This document shows, one piece after another, positions 18,553-27,360 of a DNA stretch of 64,000 nucleotides; positions within the stretch are counted from its first letter, which is position 1, and each line of letters starts with the position of its first letter. Location: contig JAUZNZ010000001.1 of assembly GCA_030706735.1 (NCBI GenBank), forward strand, positions 62,001 through 126,000. The letters run 5' to 3'. The translations under genes and the position numbers were made by a program. The notes under the pieces were generated by a model. That model did not search any database and was not told the DNA's origin. It was given only the letters and a program-made list of their open reading frames with translations. The DNA is from Bacteroidota bacterium. Lineage in GTDB: Bacteria > Bacteroidota > Bacteroidia > Chitinophagales > Chitinophagaceae.

Positions 18553-19898
18553 TACAGATCGCGAACCGCCTCTTTGAATTGTTTACCCCTGTCCTCATAA
18601 TTCTTGAACAGGTCAAAACTCGCGCAGGCCGGGCTCAGCAATACCACGTCCCCTTTTGCGGCGAAATGGAATGCTGCCTTTACCGCCTCGTCCGCGCTGC
18701 CCGTATTGACCATCAGGGGCACGTCGTTCCGGAATGCGTCATGAATTTTCCGGTTGTCAACGCCCATGCAGACGATCGCCTTGACTTTTTCCTTGACCAA
18801 TTCCCGGATGAGCGAATAGTCATTGCCTTTGTCCATTCCCCCGAGGATCAAGATGGTCGGCTTGGTCATGCTTTCCAGGGCATACCAGGTACTATTGACA
18901 TTGGTGGCCTTGGAATCGTTAATGAACTCCACTCCGCGAATCGTGCTCACGTATTCCATCCGGTGCTCAAGCGCCTCAAAGCTCTCGATCGCCTCCCTGA
19001 TCTTTTGTTTTCGGATGCCGACGGTGGCTGCCGCGATTCCTGCTGCCATGGTGTTGTATTGATTGTGAATACCTTTGATCGCAAAATCATATATGCTCAT
19101 CTGCAATCGCTCGCTGCCTGCCTCTATGACCATTTGTCCGTTCCTGATGAATCCGCCTTTTTTGGGTTCGTGTTGCATAGTAAATGGTAATGGGTTAGAA
19201 TGAATGGAATATTGGTTTAGCTGTTGTTTGATCACAGGATCGTCTTCGCAATAAATGAAATAGTCCTCTGACGTCTGGTTCATCGTGATCCGGAATTTGC
19301 TGGCGATATAGTTCTCGAACCTGTAATCGTAGCGGTCAAGATGATCTTCGGTGATATTCGTCAGGACAGCGATGTCCGGCCTGAATGTCACAATATCGTC
19401 CAGTTGGAAACTGCTGATCTCAGCCACATACCATTGTTTCGGATCTTCCGCCACCTGTCTGGCGAAGGAATACCCGATATTGCCGACCATCGCACAATCG
19501 AGATCGCCATGCCTGCAAATGTGGTAGGTAAGCGCCGTGGTTGTGCTCTTCCCGTTGCTTCCCGTAATGCCAATGATCTTACTATCCCCTTTGAACCGGT
19601 AGGCAAGTTCTATCTCACCGATCACCGGTATACCCATTTCGCGAAACCTCCCAATCCATTCATTCTTTTCCGGTATGCCCGGACTTTTAACTACCTCGTC
19701 CGCCCTCAGCAAGCCTTGCTCGGTGTGTCCCCCTTCTTCGAATCCGATGGCGTGACTCTCCAATTCCATCCTGTAAGGTTCCTTCAGCTGGCCGCCGTCG
19801 GAAACGAACACGTCATATCCTTTTTGCCTGGCCAGCAACGCCGCGCCGATACCGCTTTCACCTCCGCCCAATATGACCATGCGTTTATTCATCGGCAT
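18552..19898 (-). CDS. murD: UDP-N-acetylmuramoylalanine--D-glutamate ligase MurD
   Basis: Mur ligase adding D-glutamate; 448 residues. The N-terminal fold MVILGGGESGIGAALLARQ, ATP loop GITGSNGKSTTTALTYHI near residue 112, NITEDHLDRYD motif and EFINDSKATNVNSTWYAL motif are all family features. It shares one base with ftsW. A gap of 169 bp separates it from mraY, unusually large for this cluster; that gap holds the small frame described at 19982-20107. Confidence 0.97.
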   Translation of the reverse strand: MPMNKRMVILGGGESGIGAALLARQKGYDVFVSDGGQLKEPYRMELESHAIGFEEGGHTEQGLLRADEVVKSPGIPEKNEWIGRFREMGIPVIGEIELAYRFKGDSKIIGITGSNGKSTTTALTYHICRHGDLDCAMVGNIGYSFARQVAEDPKQWYVAEISSFQLDDIVTFRPDIAVLTNITEDHLDRYDYRFENYIASKFRITMNQTSEDYFIYCEDDPVIKQQLNQYSIHSNPLPFTMQHEPKKGGFIRNGQMVIEAGSERLQMSIYDFAIKGIHNQYNTMAAGIAAATVGIRKQKIREAIESFEALEHRMEYVSTIRGVEFINDSKATNVNSTWYALESMTKPTILILGGMDKGNDYSLIRELVKEKVKAIVCMGVDNRKIHDAFRNDVPLMVNTGSADEAVKAAFHFAAKGDVVLLSPACASFDLFKNYEDRGKQFKEAVRDL

Positions 19899-19981
19899 TC
19901 AGCTGATTAAATTATTTTCAACCGGGCCCGAAAACCGGTCAACCTGCAAAGGGCGGATCATAGGTTCTTCAAAAGCATGAA

Positions 19982-20107
19982 CTAATACTGCACCACAATT
20001 TCTTCACCGGCAAGGGTCATCGGTTTGTCGGCTTCTACGGGTGGTTTTTCATAAAGGGCAACCTCTTCTATCTTATCTTCAGTGTGGCTATCGCAAAAGC
20101 CACACAC
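19982..20107 (-). CDS. Possible small ORF overlapping the 3' end of mraY
   Basis: In the 169-bp gap between mraY and murD one minus-strand frame reads as plausible protein: GTG at 20107, then VCGFCDSHTED, KIEEVALYEKPPVE, MTLAGEEIVVQY, stop at 19982 (41 codons). It overlaps the end of mraY by 40 bp in another frame. An ATG at 20020 would give only 12 residues. I cannot show that it is translated. It could be a coupled microprotein, a remnant of a longer gene, or chance. mraY itself ends normally, so it is not an obvious frameshift of that gene. Confidence 0.2.
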   Translation of the reverse strand: MCGFCDSHTEDKIEEVALYEKPPVEADKPMTLAGEEIVVQY

Positions 20108-21348
20108 AATATCGTTACGATCCAGAAGCGGGTTACGATCTTGCTTTCATGATATCCCAGCTTCTGGTAATGGTGATGCAAGGGACTCATTAAAAAAATC
20201 CGACGACCTTCTCCATATTTTTTCTTCGTATACTTGAAATAGGAGACTTGTATCATGACGCTCAGCGATTCGACAAGGAACACCGCGCAGAAAATGGGGA
20301 TCAACAATTCCTTCCTTACGATAATGGCAAGCGCGGCGATGATGCCGCCCAGTGTCAGGCTGCCAGTATCGCCCATGAACACCTGTGCAGGGTAAGCATT
20401 GTACCAGAGGAAACCGGCGCAAGCGCCGATCATTGCGCCGATGAAAATAGACAGCTCACCCAGGTTGGGTATGTACATGATATTGAGGTATTCCGCAAAA
20501 CGGATATTGCCGCTGGCATAGGCGAAGACGCCGAGGCAGGTGCCGATCAACATGCTGGTTCCCGTCGCGAGGCCATCTAGTCCGTCCGTGATATTAGCTC
20601 CGTTAGATACAGCTGTAACAATGAAAATAACGATCAGGATATAGAGTATCCAGGTAAATCCGCGTAATGCCGGAGGCAGGAGCTTGGAATAATTGAATTC
20701 ATGGTTCTTGACGAATGGGATCGTAGTAATGGGCTCCCTGGCTTCCACGAAAAGTTTAGGCTTCCCATCCAGCACCACCACTTTTATGCCGGTCGTATCT
20801 GCCGGCCTGGTTTGACCGACATATTCACGCCAAACCTTGGTATTCCCATTATAGTAGAGAGTAATGGCCACGACAAGCCCGAGTACCACCTGGCCAAGGA
20901 TCTTAAACCAGCCGGCAAGCCCGTCCTTATTTGCCTTTTTATAAGCACCTCCCTTTTGCTGCGCTAATCGTTTGGCCTTCAATTTCAGGTAATCGTCGAT
21001 GAATCCGATCATGCCGAGCCATAGCGTGCTGAAGATCATGAGGCGTATATAGGCCTTGTCGAGGTCTGCAAGCAATAGGGTGGGGACGAGGATGGCCAGG
21101 ATAATGATAAAGCCTCCCATCGTTGGCGTACCCTTTTTTTGCTGCTCGCCGGCAAGTCCCAACTCGCGGACGCTCTCACCGACCTGACGTTTTAAAAGGA
21201 TGTTGATCATGCGTTTGCCGAACAGCATCGTAATGATCAGGGAGAACAGCACGGCCAGCAACACCCGGAAGGTGATGAATTGAAAGAGCGCCCCACCGGG
21301 CACCTTAATCCCGTTCTGCTTAAACCAATCAAATAAATGATACAGCAT
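20068..21348 (-). CDS. mraY: Phospho-N-acetylmuramoyl-pentapeptide transferase MraY
   Basis: Integral membrane enzyme that moves phospho-MurNAc-pentapeptide to undecaprenyl phosphate, making lipid I. At 426 residues it is longer than the E. coli enzyme (360). The extra length lies in a loop near residues 175-215 (VGQTRPADTTGIKVVVLDGKP), an insertion also common in other Bacteroidota. Catalytic motifs GFIDDYLK, NITDGLDGLATG and FMGDTGSLTLGG are intact, and MSPLHHHYQKLG closes the active site. It follows murE by 7 bp. Confidence 0.97.
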   Translation of the reverse strand: MLYHLFDWFKQNGIKVPGGALFQFITFRVLLAVLFSLIITMLFGKRMINILLKRQVGESVRELGLAGEQQKKGTPTMGGFIIILAILVPTLLLADLDKAYIRLMIFSTLWLGMIGFIDDYLKLKAKRLAQQKGGAYKKANKDGLAGWFKILGQVVLGLVVAITLYYNGNTKVWREYVGQTRPADTTGIKVVVLDGKPKLFVEAREPITTIPFVKNHEFNYSKLLPPALRGFTWILYILIVIFIVTAVSNGANITDGLDGLATGTSMLIGTCLGVFAYASGNIRFAEYLNIMYIPNLGELSIFIGAMIGACAGFLWYNAYPAQVFMGDTGSLTLGGIIAALAIIVRKELLIPIFCAVFLVESLSVMIQVSYFKYTKKKYGEGRRIFLMSPLHHHYQKLGYHESKIVTRFWIVTILCVAFAIATLKIR

Positions 21349-21354
21349 CTATGT

Positions 21355-22821
21355 CTATTTGTCCATTAATGAAAACATTTCCAGCAGGACCTGCTTGTCG
21401 TCGAATGGATATTTCACTCCTTTTATTTCCTGGTATTTTTCATGTCCTTTTCCGGCAATGAGCACAATGTCTTCCGAACGGGCCAGGTTGATAGCTGTCC
21501 GTATCGCGTCCTTCCGGTCCACGATCGGGATGTATTTTCGCTTTGCCGCAGTACTAAGGCCTGTCTCCATATCTCTCAATATTTGTCCCGGATCTTCGCT
21601 GCGGGGATTATCGGATGTGAAGATGACCTTGTCGCTGTAATCGCAGGCCGTCTGTCCCATGACCGGGCGTTTGGTCTTATCCCTGTCGCCGCCGCATCCG
21701 ACTACCGTGATGATATGTTCATGGCCCTTTCTCAACTTTTGAATGGTCGAGAGCACATTGACCAGGGCGTCCGGCGTATGTGCGTAATCCACTATGCCGA
21801 TGACCCGTTCTTTCGGGGAGACGCTGTAGTCAAACCGGCCCTCCGCTCCGCTAAGCACGCTGAGGGACCGAAGTACCTCCTGACGGTCCTCTCCGAGGCA
21901 GATTGCCGCCCCGAAAACGGCCAGCAGATTATACGCGTTAAACTCGCCGATAAGCCTGAAATGGACCTCCTGGTCACCGATCATCATGACGAGGCCGGTC
22001 AGATTATTTTCCAGCACCTTACCTTTGAAATCGGCAGGATTACGAAGGCCATAAAAATATTTTTTCGCGTTCGTGTTTTGAAGCATTACGCTGCCCCGCT
22101 TATCATCGGCATTGGAGATGGCGAAAGCGTCGGAAGGCAGGCCGTCAAAAAAGGCCTTCTTTACCCGGATGTACTCCTCGAACGTCTTATGGTAATCCAG
22201 GTGATCATGTGTGATATTACTGAACAGGCCGCCTGCGTATTTAAGTCCGGCGATCCGTTGCTGATGGATGGCATGGGAACTGGTCTCCATGAATACATGC
22301 GTGCAGCCTTCGTCCACCATTTCCTTCAGCAAAGCGTTCAGGCTGATGGCATCGGGAGTAGTGTGCGTAGCGGGTACGATCCTTTCACCGACATAATTCT
22401 CCACGGTACTAAGCAGACCGCATTTCGATCCCAATGCAGTGAACAACTTATATAGCAGGGTGGCGATGGTGGTCTTGCCATTCGTGCCGGTAACCCCTAC
22501 CAGCCTGATCTTCTCCGAGGGTTGCCCATAAAAATTATGCGCGATGTAGCCGGCGGCGGCGGCGCTGTTCTCGACCTCGACGTAGGTCACTCCCTCGCTG
22601 AGACTGGCGGGCAGGGATTCACAGACAATGGCCACCGCGCCGGCCTGCACCACCTGTCCGATGAATTGATGGCCGTCGGCATGCGTGCCGCGCAAGGCGA
22701 TAAAGAGGGAGTTCCTGGTTATTTTCCGGGAATCCGTTTCAAGCCGATCGATGGCCTGTCCCATGTCGCCATGTATGGACCGGATGCTCACCTTGTACAA
22801 TATATCCTGCAGTTGTGCCAT
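21355..22821 (-). CDS. murE: UDP-MurNAc-L-Ala-D-Glu--meso-diaminopimelate ligase MurE
   Basis: Mur ligase adding the third residue of the stem peptide; 488 residues. The ATP loop GVTGTNGKTTIATLLYKL is near residue 108. The motif TSDNPRSEDP near residue 405 carries DNPR, which marks enzymes that use meso-diaminopimelate and not lysine, so this organism makes DAP-type peptidoglycan. It begins one base after the ftsI stop and precedes mraY by 7 bp. Confidence 0.96.
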   Translation of the reverse strand: MAQLQDILYKVSIRSIHGDMGQAIDRLETDSRKITRNSLFIALRGTHADGHQFIGQVVQAGAVAIVCESLPASLSEGVTYVEVENSAAAAGYIAHNFYGQPSEKIRLVGVTGTNGKTTIATLLYKLFTALGSKCGLLSTVENYVGERIVPATHTTPDAISLNALLKEMVDEGCTHVFMETSSHAIHQQRIAGLKYAGGLFSNITHDHLDYHKTFEEYIRVKKAFFDGLPSDAFAISNADDKRGSVMLQNTNAKKYFYGLRNPADFKGKVLENNLTGLVMMIGDQEVHFRLIGEFNAYNLLAVFGAAICLGEDRQEVLRSLSVLSGAEGRFDYSVSPKERVIGIVDYAHTPDALVNVLSTIQKLRKGHEHIITVVGCGGDRDKTKRPVMGQTACDYSDKVIFTSDNPRSEDPGQILRDMETGLSTAAKRKYIPIVDRKDAIRTAINLARSEDIVLIAGKGHEKYQEIKGVKYPFDDKQVLLEMFSLMDK

Positions 22822-22822
22822 A

Positions 22823-24928
22823 TTAGTTTAACCGTATCGTTACCGTCTCGTTCTTTTGCAATGCGGTCCCCGCGGCTATGCTTTGCCCGCTCACTTTTCC
22901 GCGACCGCTGGGGACGACCCTGATATTCCTGCTTTCGAGCAGATACAATGCGTCTTTCAGGCCCATGCCCCGAACATCGGGCATTTCCATGCGTGGAAGA
23001 GATTCGCTGTTCAGCACCGGCTCGATCTGCCCTGTACGTCCCGAATAAAGCATTGCCCATTCATTGTTGCCGGCGGAATCGCGGTAGCTCATATCGAAGG
23101 CCTTCATCACCTGCTGAATCTCCCCCCTACGTCCGGCATAATAGAATGGCGTGCTGTCTCTTTGCAGGGCGGGCATGACAGGGACCGGATTTGCGCTCAT
23201 AAGCTTATCGGCAAGCTCCTTGAATACGGGTGCAGCAACCGCCGCACCATAGAATTTCCTGGCAAAAGGCTTGTTCCTGATCACCACTATGCAGGAATAC
23301 TTCGGATGGTCTGCCGGGAAGTAACCGGCAAAGGAGGATTGATAGATATGATCCGCATATCCGCGGTTGCGGTCGGCTACCAGTGCTGTTCCTGTCTTGC
23401 CCGCCACTTTATAAAATGAATTCCTGAACACATCCTTCGCGGTGCCTTCAAGGCAAACTCCTTCGAGGCATTCCTTCACTTTGCCAAGAGTCTCGTCACT
23501 GCAAATCTTGTCAATTACCGTTGCCGGTTTATTTTCCTTTACGGTGATGCCCGATTCCTCGATGGAATGCACGAGGTAAGGTTGCATCATTTTCCCATCG
23601 TTCGCCACGGCGTTGTACAGTTGAAGAGTTTGCAGGGGGCTCACCAGCACCTCATAGCCGAAAGCCATCCAGGGCAGAGTGGTGGCGCTCCAGGTTCGCG
23701 ATCCGGGATGCTTGATCACGGGTGCGGTCTCGCCGGCCAGATCGATGCCCGTCAACCGGTTGAACCGCCATTGCTTCAAATGGTCGATGAATGACCCGGG
23801 GTTTCTGCCATAATGAGCCCAGGCCAGCTTGGCCATCCCTACATTCGAGCTGTGTTCAAACGCCTGTTTGACAGTCACATTTTGCTCATCCGTTCTTTCG
23901 CTGTCATAAACCGTGCGCCCCGAGACCTTCCAGACGCCTCCCTCGATGTTGACCTTGTCGGTGAGCGCTACCGCCTTATCTTCCAGAAGGGACATCAGTG
24001 TAGCGAGCTTGAATGTCGAGCCGGGTTCGGTAGCGCGGATCGCATAGTTCAGGTCCTCCCAGTAGGCGCCATCGGGCTGGCGTCCCAGGTTAGCAACGGC
24101 CTTTATCTTACCGGTCGAAACCTCCATTACGATACAGGTGCCCTGTGTGGCTTCATTATCCGTAAGCCCTTTGAGCAGGGCGTTTTCAGCGATGTCCTGG
24201 ATATTCACATCCAGGGTGGTGACGATGTCTTTTCCGCTTTGCGCCTCGATCTCATATCCTTCCACCGGGATATACGTGCCGCCGGCGATGTACCGGACCA
24301 GTCTTTTGCCGCTCTCCCCTTTGAGAAGCGTATCATAGGTCCGCTCGAGTCCCACATTCTGGGCGTTGGACCTGGCCAGTCCGATGGTCCGATTAGCCAA
24401 CAAGCCGAAAGGATTAAGCCGTTTGTTGGTCACTTCAGCGATGAAACCGCTCTTATTCCTGCCCTGGCGGACGAGGGGGAAATCCCGAAGGCGTTTGTAC
24501 TGATCGAAAGAGATATTCGATTGCAGGAGAAAATATCTGTCCTCGTGGCGATATCCCAGCGAAAGTTCTCTTTTATACGCGGAAGGACCTTTATCCTTGA
24601 AGAGGCCGGCAAGGCAGAGGGATAAGGAATCGAGGTTCTCCTTGAACCGCTTGCCTTCTTTTTCACGCAGGCCGTCCGCGCCGAAATCGATATAGATGGA
24701 AAAATAAGGGATAGAGGTGCTTAGCATACTGCTGTCTTCGCTGTAGATGGTTCCTCTTTCCGCATCCAGCTCCACGAATTTTTGGTGCAGGCTGTCGCTA
24801 AGACCTCTCCAATAGGCCCCCTGAACATGCTGTATGTAAAAGGCTTTTCCCAATACGCAAATGCTTATGATCACCATGCCGATAAAGCAGAGATACACTC
24901 TCCATAATATGTCGCGCTTGACTTCCAT
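22823..24928 (-). CDS. ftsI: Septal transpeptidase FtsI (PBP3-type) with C-terminal PASTA domain
   Basis: Class B penicillin-binding protein crosslinking septal peptidoglycan, 701 residues. A short cytoplasmic start and one membrane span (VYLCFIGMVIISICVLGKAF) are followed by a dimerisation domain and the transpeptidase: active-site serine in EPGSTFKLATL near residue 305, SSN in EHSSNVGMAKL, and KTG in VAGKTGTALV. A PASTA domain occupies about residues 640-701 (MPDVRGMGLKDALYLLES), a feature more often linked with Gram-positive SpoVD/PBP2x proteins but widespread in Bacteroidota. It lies one base upstream of murE and 38 bp after ftsL. Confidence 0.95.
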   Translation of the reverse strand: MEVKRDILWRVYLCFIGMVIISICVLGKAFYIQHVQGAYWRGLSDSLHQKFVELDAERGTIYSEDSSMLSTSIPYFSIYIDFGADGLREKEGKRFKENLDSLSLCLAGLFKDKGPSAYKRELSLGYRHEDRYFLLQSNISFDQYKRLRDFPLVRQGRNKSGFIAEVTNKRLNPFGLLANRTIGLARSNAQNVGLERTYDTLLKGESGKRLVRYIAGGTYIPVEGYEIEAQSGKDIVTTLDVNIQDIAENALLKGLTDNEATQGTCIVMEVSTGKIKAVANLGRQPDGAYWEDLNYAIRATEPGSTFKLATLMSLLEDKAVALTDKVNIEGGVWKVSGRTVYDSERTDEQNVTVKQAFEHSSNVGMAKLAWAHYGRNPGSFIDHLKQWRFNRLTGIDLAGETAPVIKHPGSRTWSATTLPWMAFGYEVLVSPLQTLQLYNAVANDGKMMQPYLVHSIEESGITVKENKPATVIDKICSDETLGKVKECLEGVCLEGTAKDVFRNSFYKVAGKTGTALVADRNRGYADHIYQSSFAGYFPADHPKYSCIVVIRNKPFARKFYGAAVAAPVFKELADKLMSANPVPVMPALQRDSTPFYYAGRRGEIQQVMKAFDMSYRDSAGNNEWAMLYSGRTGQIEPVLNSESLPRMEMPDVRGMGLKDALYLLESRNIRVVPSGRGKVSGQSIAAGTALQKNETVTIRLN

Positions 24929-24966
24929 GATCCTTGCAGGGCGCCCGGCTGCCCGTTCCGCTGCCC

Positions 24967-25317
24967 TCAGTGCTTGGTGGTGCCCGAGTCGATCAGGACA
25001 TAGGGAGCAGAGGTCAGCTCTTTCAGGCCGAAGGGCCCTACAGCTTTCGCCAGCTCGCTCTGTTTGCTTCGAAACATCACTTCGCTTTTCAGTGTTTTAT
25101 ATTCGTATTGCAATTCTTTTACTTCCTTGTTTGTCCGATTGATGTCCCGAACCACATTATCCGCGTAATGGCCGTTATAGATATAGATCACCGCCAGCAC
25201 CGCCAGGAACAGGAAAAAAGGTATATTCTTCATGATCCAGCTATAGCCGCGCCATCGGCGCCAGCCATTTCCTGACCGCTTCCGCCCGGATCCGATATGT
25301 TGTTCCGCTTCGTTCAT
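24967..25317 (-). CDS. ftsL: FtsL-like cell division protein
   Basis: A 116-residue single-span protein: basic cytoplasmic head, membrane helix FFLFLAVLAVIYIYNGHYA, then a coiled-coil region (INRTNKEVKELQYEYKTLKSEV). Sequence similarity among FtsL proteins is low, so the call rests on size, topology and its place between rsmH and ftsI. It would form the FtsQ-FtsL-FtsB type complex that activates FtsW/FtsI. It starts 4 bp after the rsmH stop. Confidence 0.85.
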   Translation of the reverse strand: MNEAEQHIGSGRKRSGNGWRRWRGYSWIMKNIPFFLFLAVLAVIYIYNGHYADNVVRDINRTNKEVKELQYEYKTLKSEVMFRSKQSELAKAVGPFGLKELTSAPYVLIDSGTTKH

Positions 25318-25321
25318 GGCT

Positions 25322-26242
25322 TCATTGTCCTATCTTTTCGGCCACGCGCAATTTTGCGCTGCGTGACCGGGGATTCCGTTTCAACTCCTGCTCACCGGGT
25401 GAAATGGCCCGCCTCGTGACCGGCCGCAGAACTTGGGGGTTGCCACTCTGTCCGAACGGATCTTCCTGCTCCGGCTCGAAGGTTCCCTTCTTAAAAAAGT
25501 TCTTTACGATCCGGTCTTCCAGCGAATGGAAAGTGATGATCGCTATCCGGCCATGGGGTTTCAAGAGGCCGGGAGCCTGCCGCAGGAGGTCCTGCAAGGC
25601 GCCCAGTTCATCGTTCACTTCGATCCTCAACGCCTGGAAGACCTGGGCGAACCATTTTTGCGGATTGCCTTTCACGATACTGTTCAGCGCCGTTTTGAAA
25701 TTCCTGATCGTATTCAACGATACGGATCGGCGGATGCCGACTATGGTCCTGGCAAGGGTCTTGGCATTGGTCACTTCCCCGTATCGCTCAAATAATTTGT
25801 GCAGATCCTGCTCGGAGTAGGTGTCGATCACGCCGAAGGCCGTCAATGATTGCCTTCTGTCCATGCGCATATCGAGATCCCCTTCGAAACGGAAGGAAAA
25901 ACCTCTTTCCGCCTCATCGAACTGATGGCTGCTCACTCCGAGGTCCGCCAGGATGCCGTTTACGGGCGATGCGTGATGGAGACGCAGCATGCGTTCCAGG
26001 TGGCGGAAGTTATGCGGAACAAAGATGATCCGGGGATCATCGGGGAGGTTGGCCTTTGCGTCATTGTCCTGATCGAATGCGAACAACCTTCCTTTCGGTC
26101 CCAATCTCTCCAGTATCCCCTTCGAATGGCCCCCGCCGCCGAAAGTGCAATCCACATAAGTGCCATCCGCTTGCACCTGCAATCCGTCCAGCGTCTCCTG
26201 TAGCAGCACAGGCACGTGGTAGTCTGGCGACGGAATGTTCAA
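25322..26242 (-). CDS. rsmH: 16S rRNA (cytosine1402-N4)-methyltransferase RsmH (MraW)
   Basis: SAM-dependent methyltransferase modifying C1402 in the ribosomal decoding site; 306 residues. Motifs: YHVPVLLQETLDGL at the N terminus, SAM site YVDCTFGGGGHSKGIL near residue 30, GILADLGVSSHQFD near 95, and FHSLEDRIVKNFF near 220. Its start overlaps the mraZ stop by 4 bp. Confidence 0.97.
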   Translation of the reverse strand: MNIPSPDYHVPVLLQETLDGLQVQADGTYVDCTFGGGGHSKGILERLGPKGRLFAFDQDNDAKANLPDDPRIIFVPHNFRHLERMLRLHHASPVNGILADLGVSSHQFDEAERGFSFRFEGDLDMRMDRRQSLTAFGVIDTYSEQDLHKLFERYGEVTNAKTLARTIVGIRRSVSLNTIRNFKTALNSIVKGNPQKWFAQVFQALRIEVNDELGALQDLLRQAPGLLKPHGRIAIITFHSLEDRIVKNFFKKGTFEPEQEDPFGQSGNPQVLRPVTRRAISPGEQELKRNPRSRSAKLRVAEKIGQ

Positions 26243-26700
26243 GACCCCTGCCCTCCCGGGTTCATCACTTCCTTAGCGAGGTCGCTGTATGCATCCGGTG
26301 AAAAAGATTCAAAGAACTGTTTGTATTTGATTTTGTCCCAGATCTCGATTTTATTTGTGGCTGATGCCAGGACGATGTCCTTTTCAAGCCCGGCATATTC
26401 TTTCAGATTTTGGGGGACCAGGAGCCGGCCGGCGGAATCCAATTCGAGCATTGTCGCCCCGTTGAGAAAATATCTCCTGAATTCTCGTACTTTAGGGTCA
26501 AAGTCGTTCAGCTGGCCGATGCGATTGAATATGGGTTCCCAGATCCTGACAGGATAGAGGGTAAGACATTTTTCGAACCCGCGGTTGATGACAAACTGAG
26601 TGTTATCCTCTTCAGGCAACTGCTTTTTAAAGCCCGCCGGAAGAAGGAAGCGACTTTTTGAGTCTAGTGTGGCTTCGTATTCACCCAGAAAACCAATCAT
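26239..26700 (-). CDS. mraZ: Transcriptional regulator MraZ
   Basis: First gene of the dcw cluster. The 153 residues contain two SpoVT/AbrB-like halves, each with the DxxGR-type motif: ATLDSKSRFLLPAGF near residue 12 and LELDSAGRLLVPQNL near residue 90. MraZ forms a ring and represses its own operon in other bacteria by binding TGGGN repeats. Such repeats are present upstream here (26805-26819 and 26753-26757), which supports autoregulation. It overlaps rsmH by 4 bp. Confidence 0.95.
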   Translation of the reverse strand: MIGFLGEYEATLDSKSRFLLPAGFKKQLPEEDNTQFVINRGFEKCLTLYPVRIWEPIFNRIGQLNDFDPKVREFRRYFLNGATMLELDSAGRLLVPQNLKEYAGLEKDIVLASATNKIEIWDKIKYKQFFESFSPDAYSDLAKEVMNPGGQGS

Positions 26701-26737
26701 TTATGACGGATTGAATCAAAATAAATTAAAACTAACA

Positions 26738-26766
26738 CAAATTAACACTTTTTCCCACTGTTCAAC
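26738..26766 (-). promoter_or_regulatory. Candidate promoter of the dcw cluster
   Basis: On the minus strand GTTG (26766-26763), then 17 bp, then TTAATTTG (26745-26738) matches seven of eight -7 positions. Transcription would start about 30 nt before the mraZ ATG. A TGGGA pentamer lies between the two elements, where a bound repressor would block RNA polymerase. Confidence 0.45.
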
Positions 26767-26819
26767 GGAAATTGAAAAATTAATTTTTTCCACAATCTGG
26801 CGTATCCCATTCAGGCCCA
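26753..26819 (-). promoter_or_regulatory. MraZ-box-like TGGGN repeats
   Basis: On the minus strand TGGGC, five bases, TGGGA occurs at 26819-26805: the exact spacing (TGGGN with 5-nt spacers) described for MraZ operators in other phyla. A third TGGGA at 26757-26753 is 52 bp away, close to five helical turns, inside the candidate promoter. The pattern is seen; binding is inferred. Confidence 0.45.
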
Positions 26820-26889
26820 ATAGGCAAGGGATATATCGAATTAGAACGGGATCCGGGTTATTTGGGCTGGGGAAGGAGTGTGAATTAGC

Positions 26890-27327
26890 GTGGATAACTT
26901 GTTAATTATGGCTAATGCGGGCTATTCCGGAACTCCTTTATTGAAAAAGCTCGGTCTGCAAGACACCCATCGGGTCTGGGTGATCAACGAGCCCGGGGAT
27001 TATTTCCGATGGCTGGAGAAGGATATCAGCTCCCAGCGCTGTCCGGCCGGCGGCATTCCCGATTGGGTTCATCTATTTGCGCGGTCCAGGAAAGAATTTC
27101 AGGCCGGGATGCAGCAATTGAAGAAGGTTTACGAGAAAAATAGCGCCCTCATCATTTGGGTTTCCTGGTATAAGAAGAGCTCCGGCCTGTCGACGGACCT
27201 GACCGAAGACGTCATTCGCGAATACGCACTGGCCAACGGCCTCGTTGATATCAAAGTTTGCGCGGTAAGCGGGCAATGGAGCGGGCTGAAACTGGTGGTG
27301 CCGGTGAGCAAGCGAAGGAATCCGTAA
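26890..27327 (+). CDS. DUF3052 family protein
   Basis: A protein of about 140 residues. The opening (ANAGYSGTPLLKKLGLQ) and body (INEPGDYFRWLEKDI, DWVHLFARSRKEF, LIIWVSWYKKSSGLSTDLTEDVIRE, KVCAVSGQWSGLKLVV) match the DUF3052 family, small cytoplasmic proteins of unknown function. The track starts at 26890 (GTG); the ATG at 26908 (MANAGY) is a good alternative. It is divergent from mraZ and lies 33 bp before queA, so it may be cotranscribed with queA. Confidence 0.7.
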   Translation: MDNLLIMANAGYSGTPLLKKLGLQDTHRVWVINEPGDYFRWLEKDISSQRCPAGGIPDWVHLFARSRKEFQAGMQQLKKVYEKNSALIIWVSWYKKSSGLSTDLTEDVIREYALANGLVDIKVCAVSGQWSGLKLVVPVSKRRNP

Positions 27328-27360
27328 TTTGCGGGCCGGCGGCAGTCAGCCGCACAGCCT

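Noticed and set aside
21442-22455. 337-aa plus-strand ORF inside murE
   Set aside because: Antisense shadow of an intact murE.
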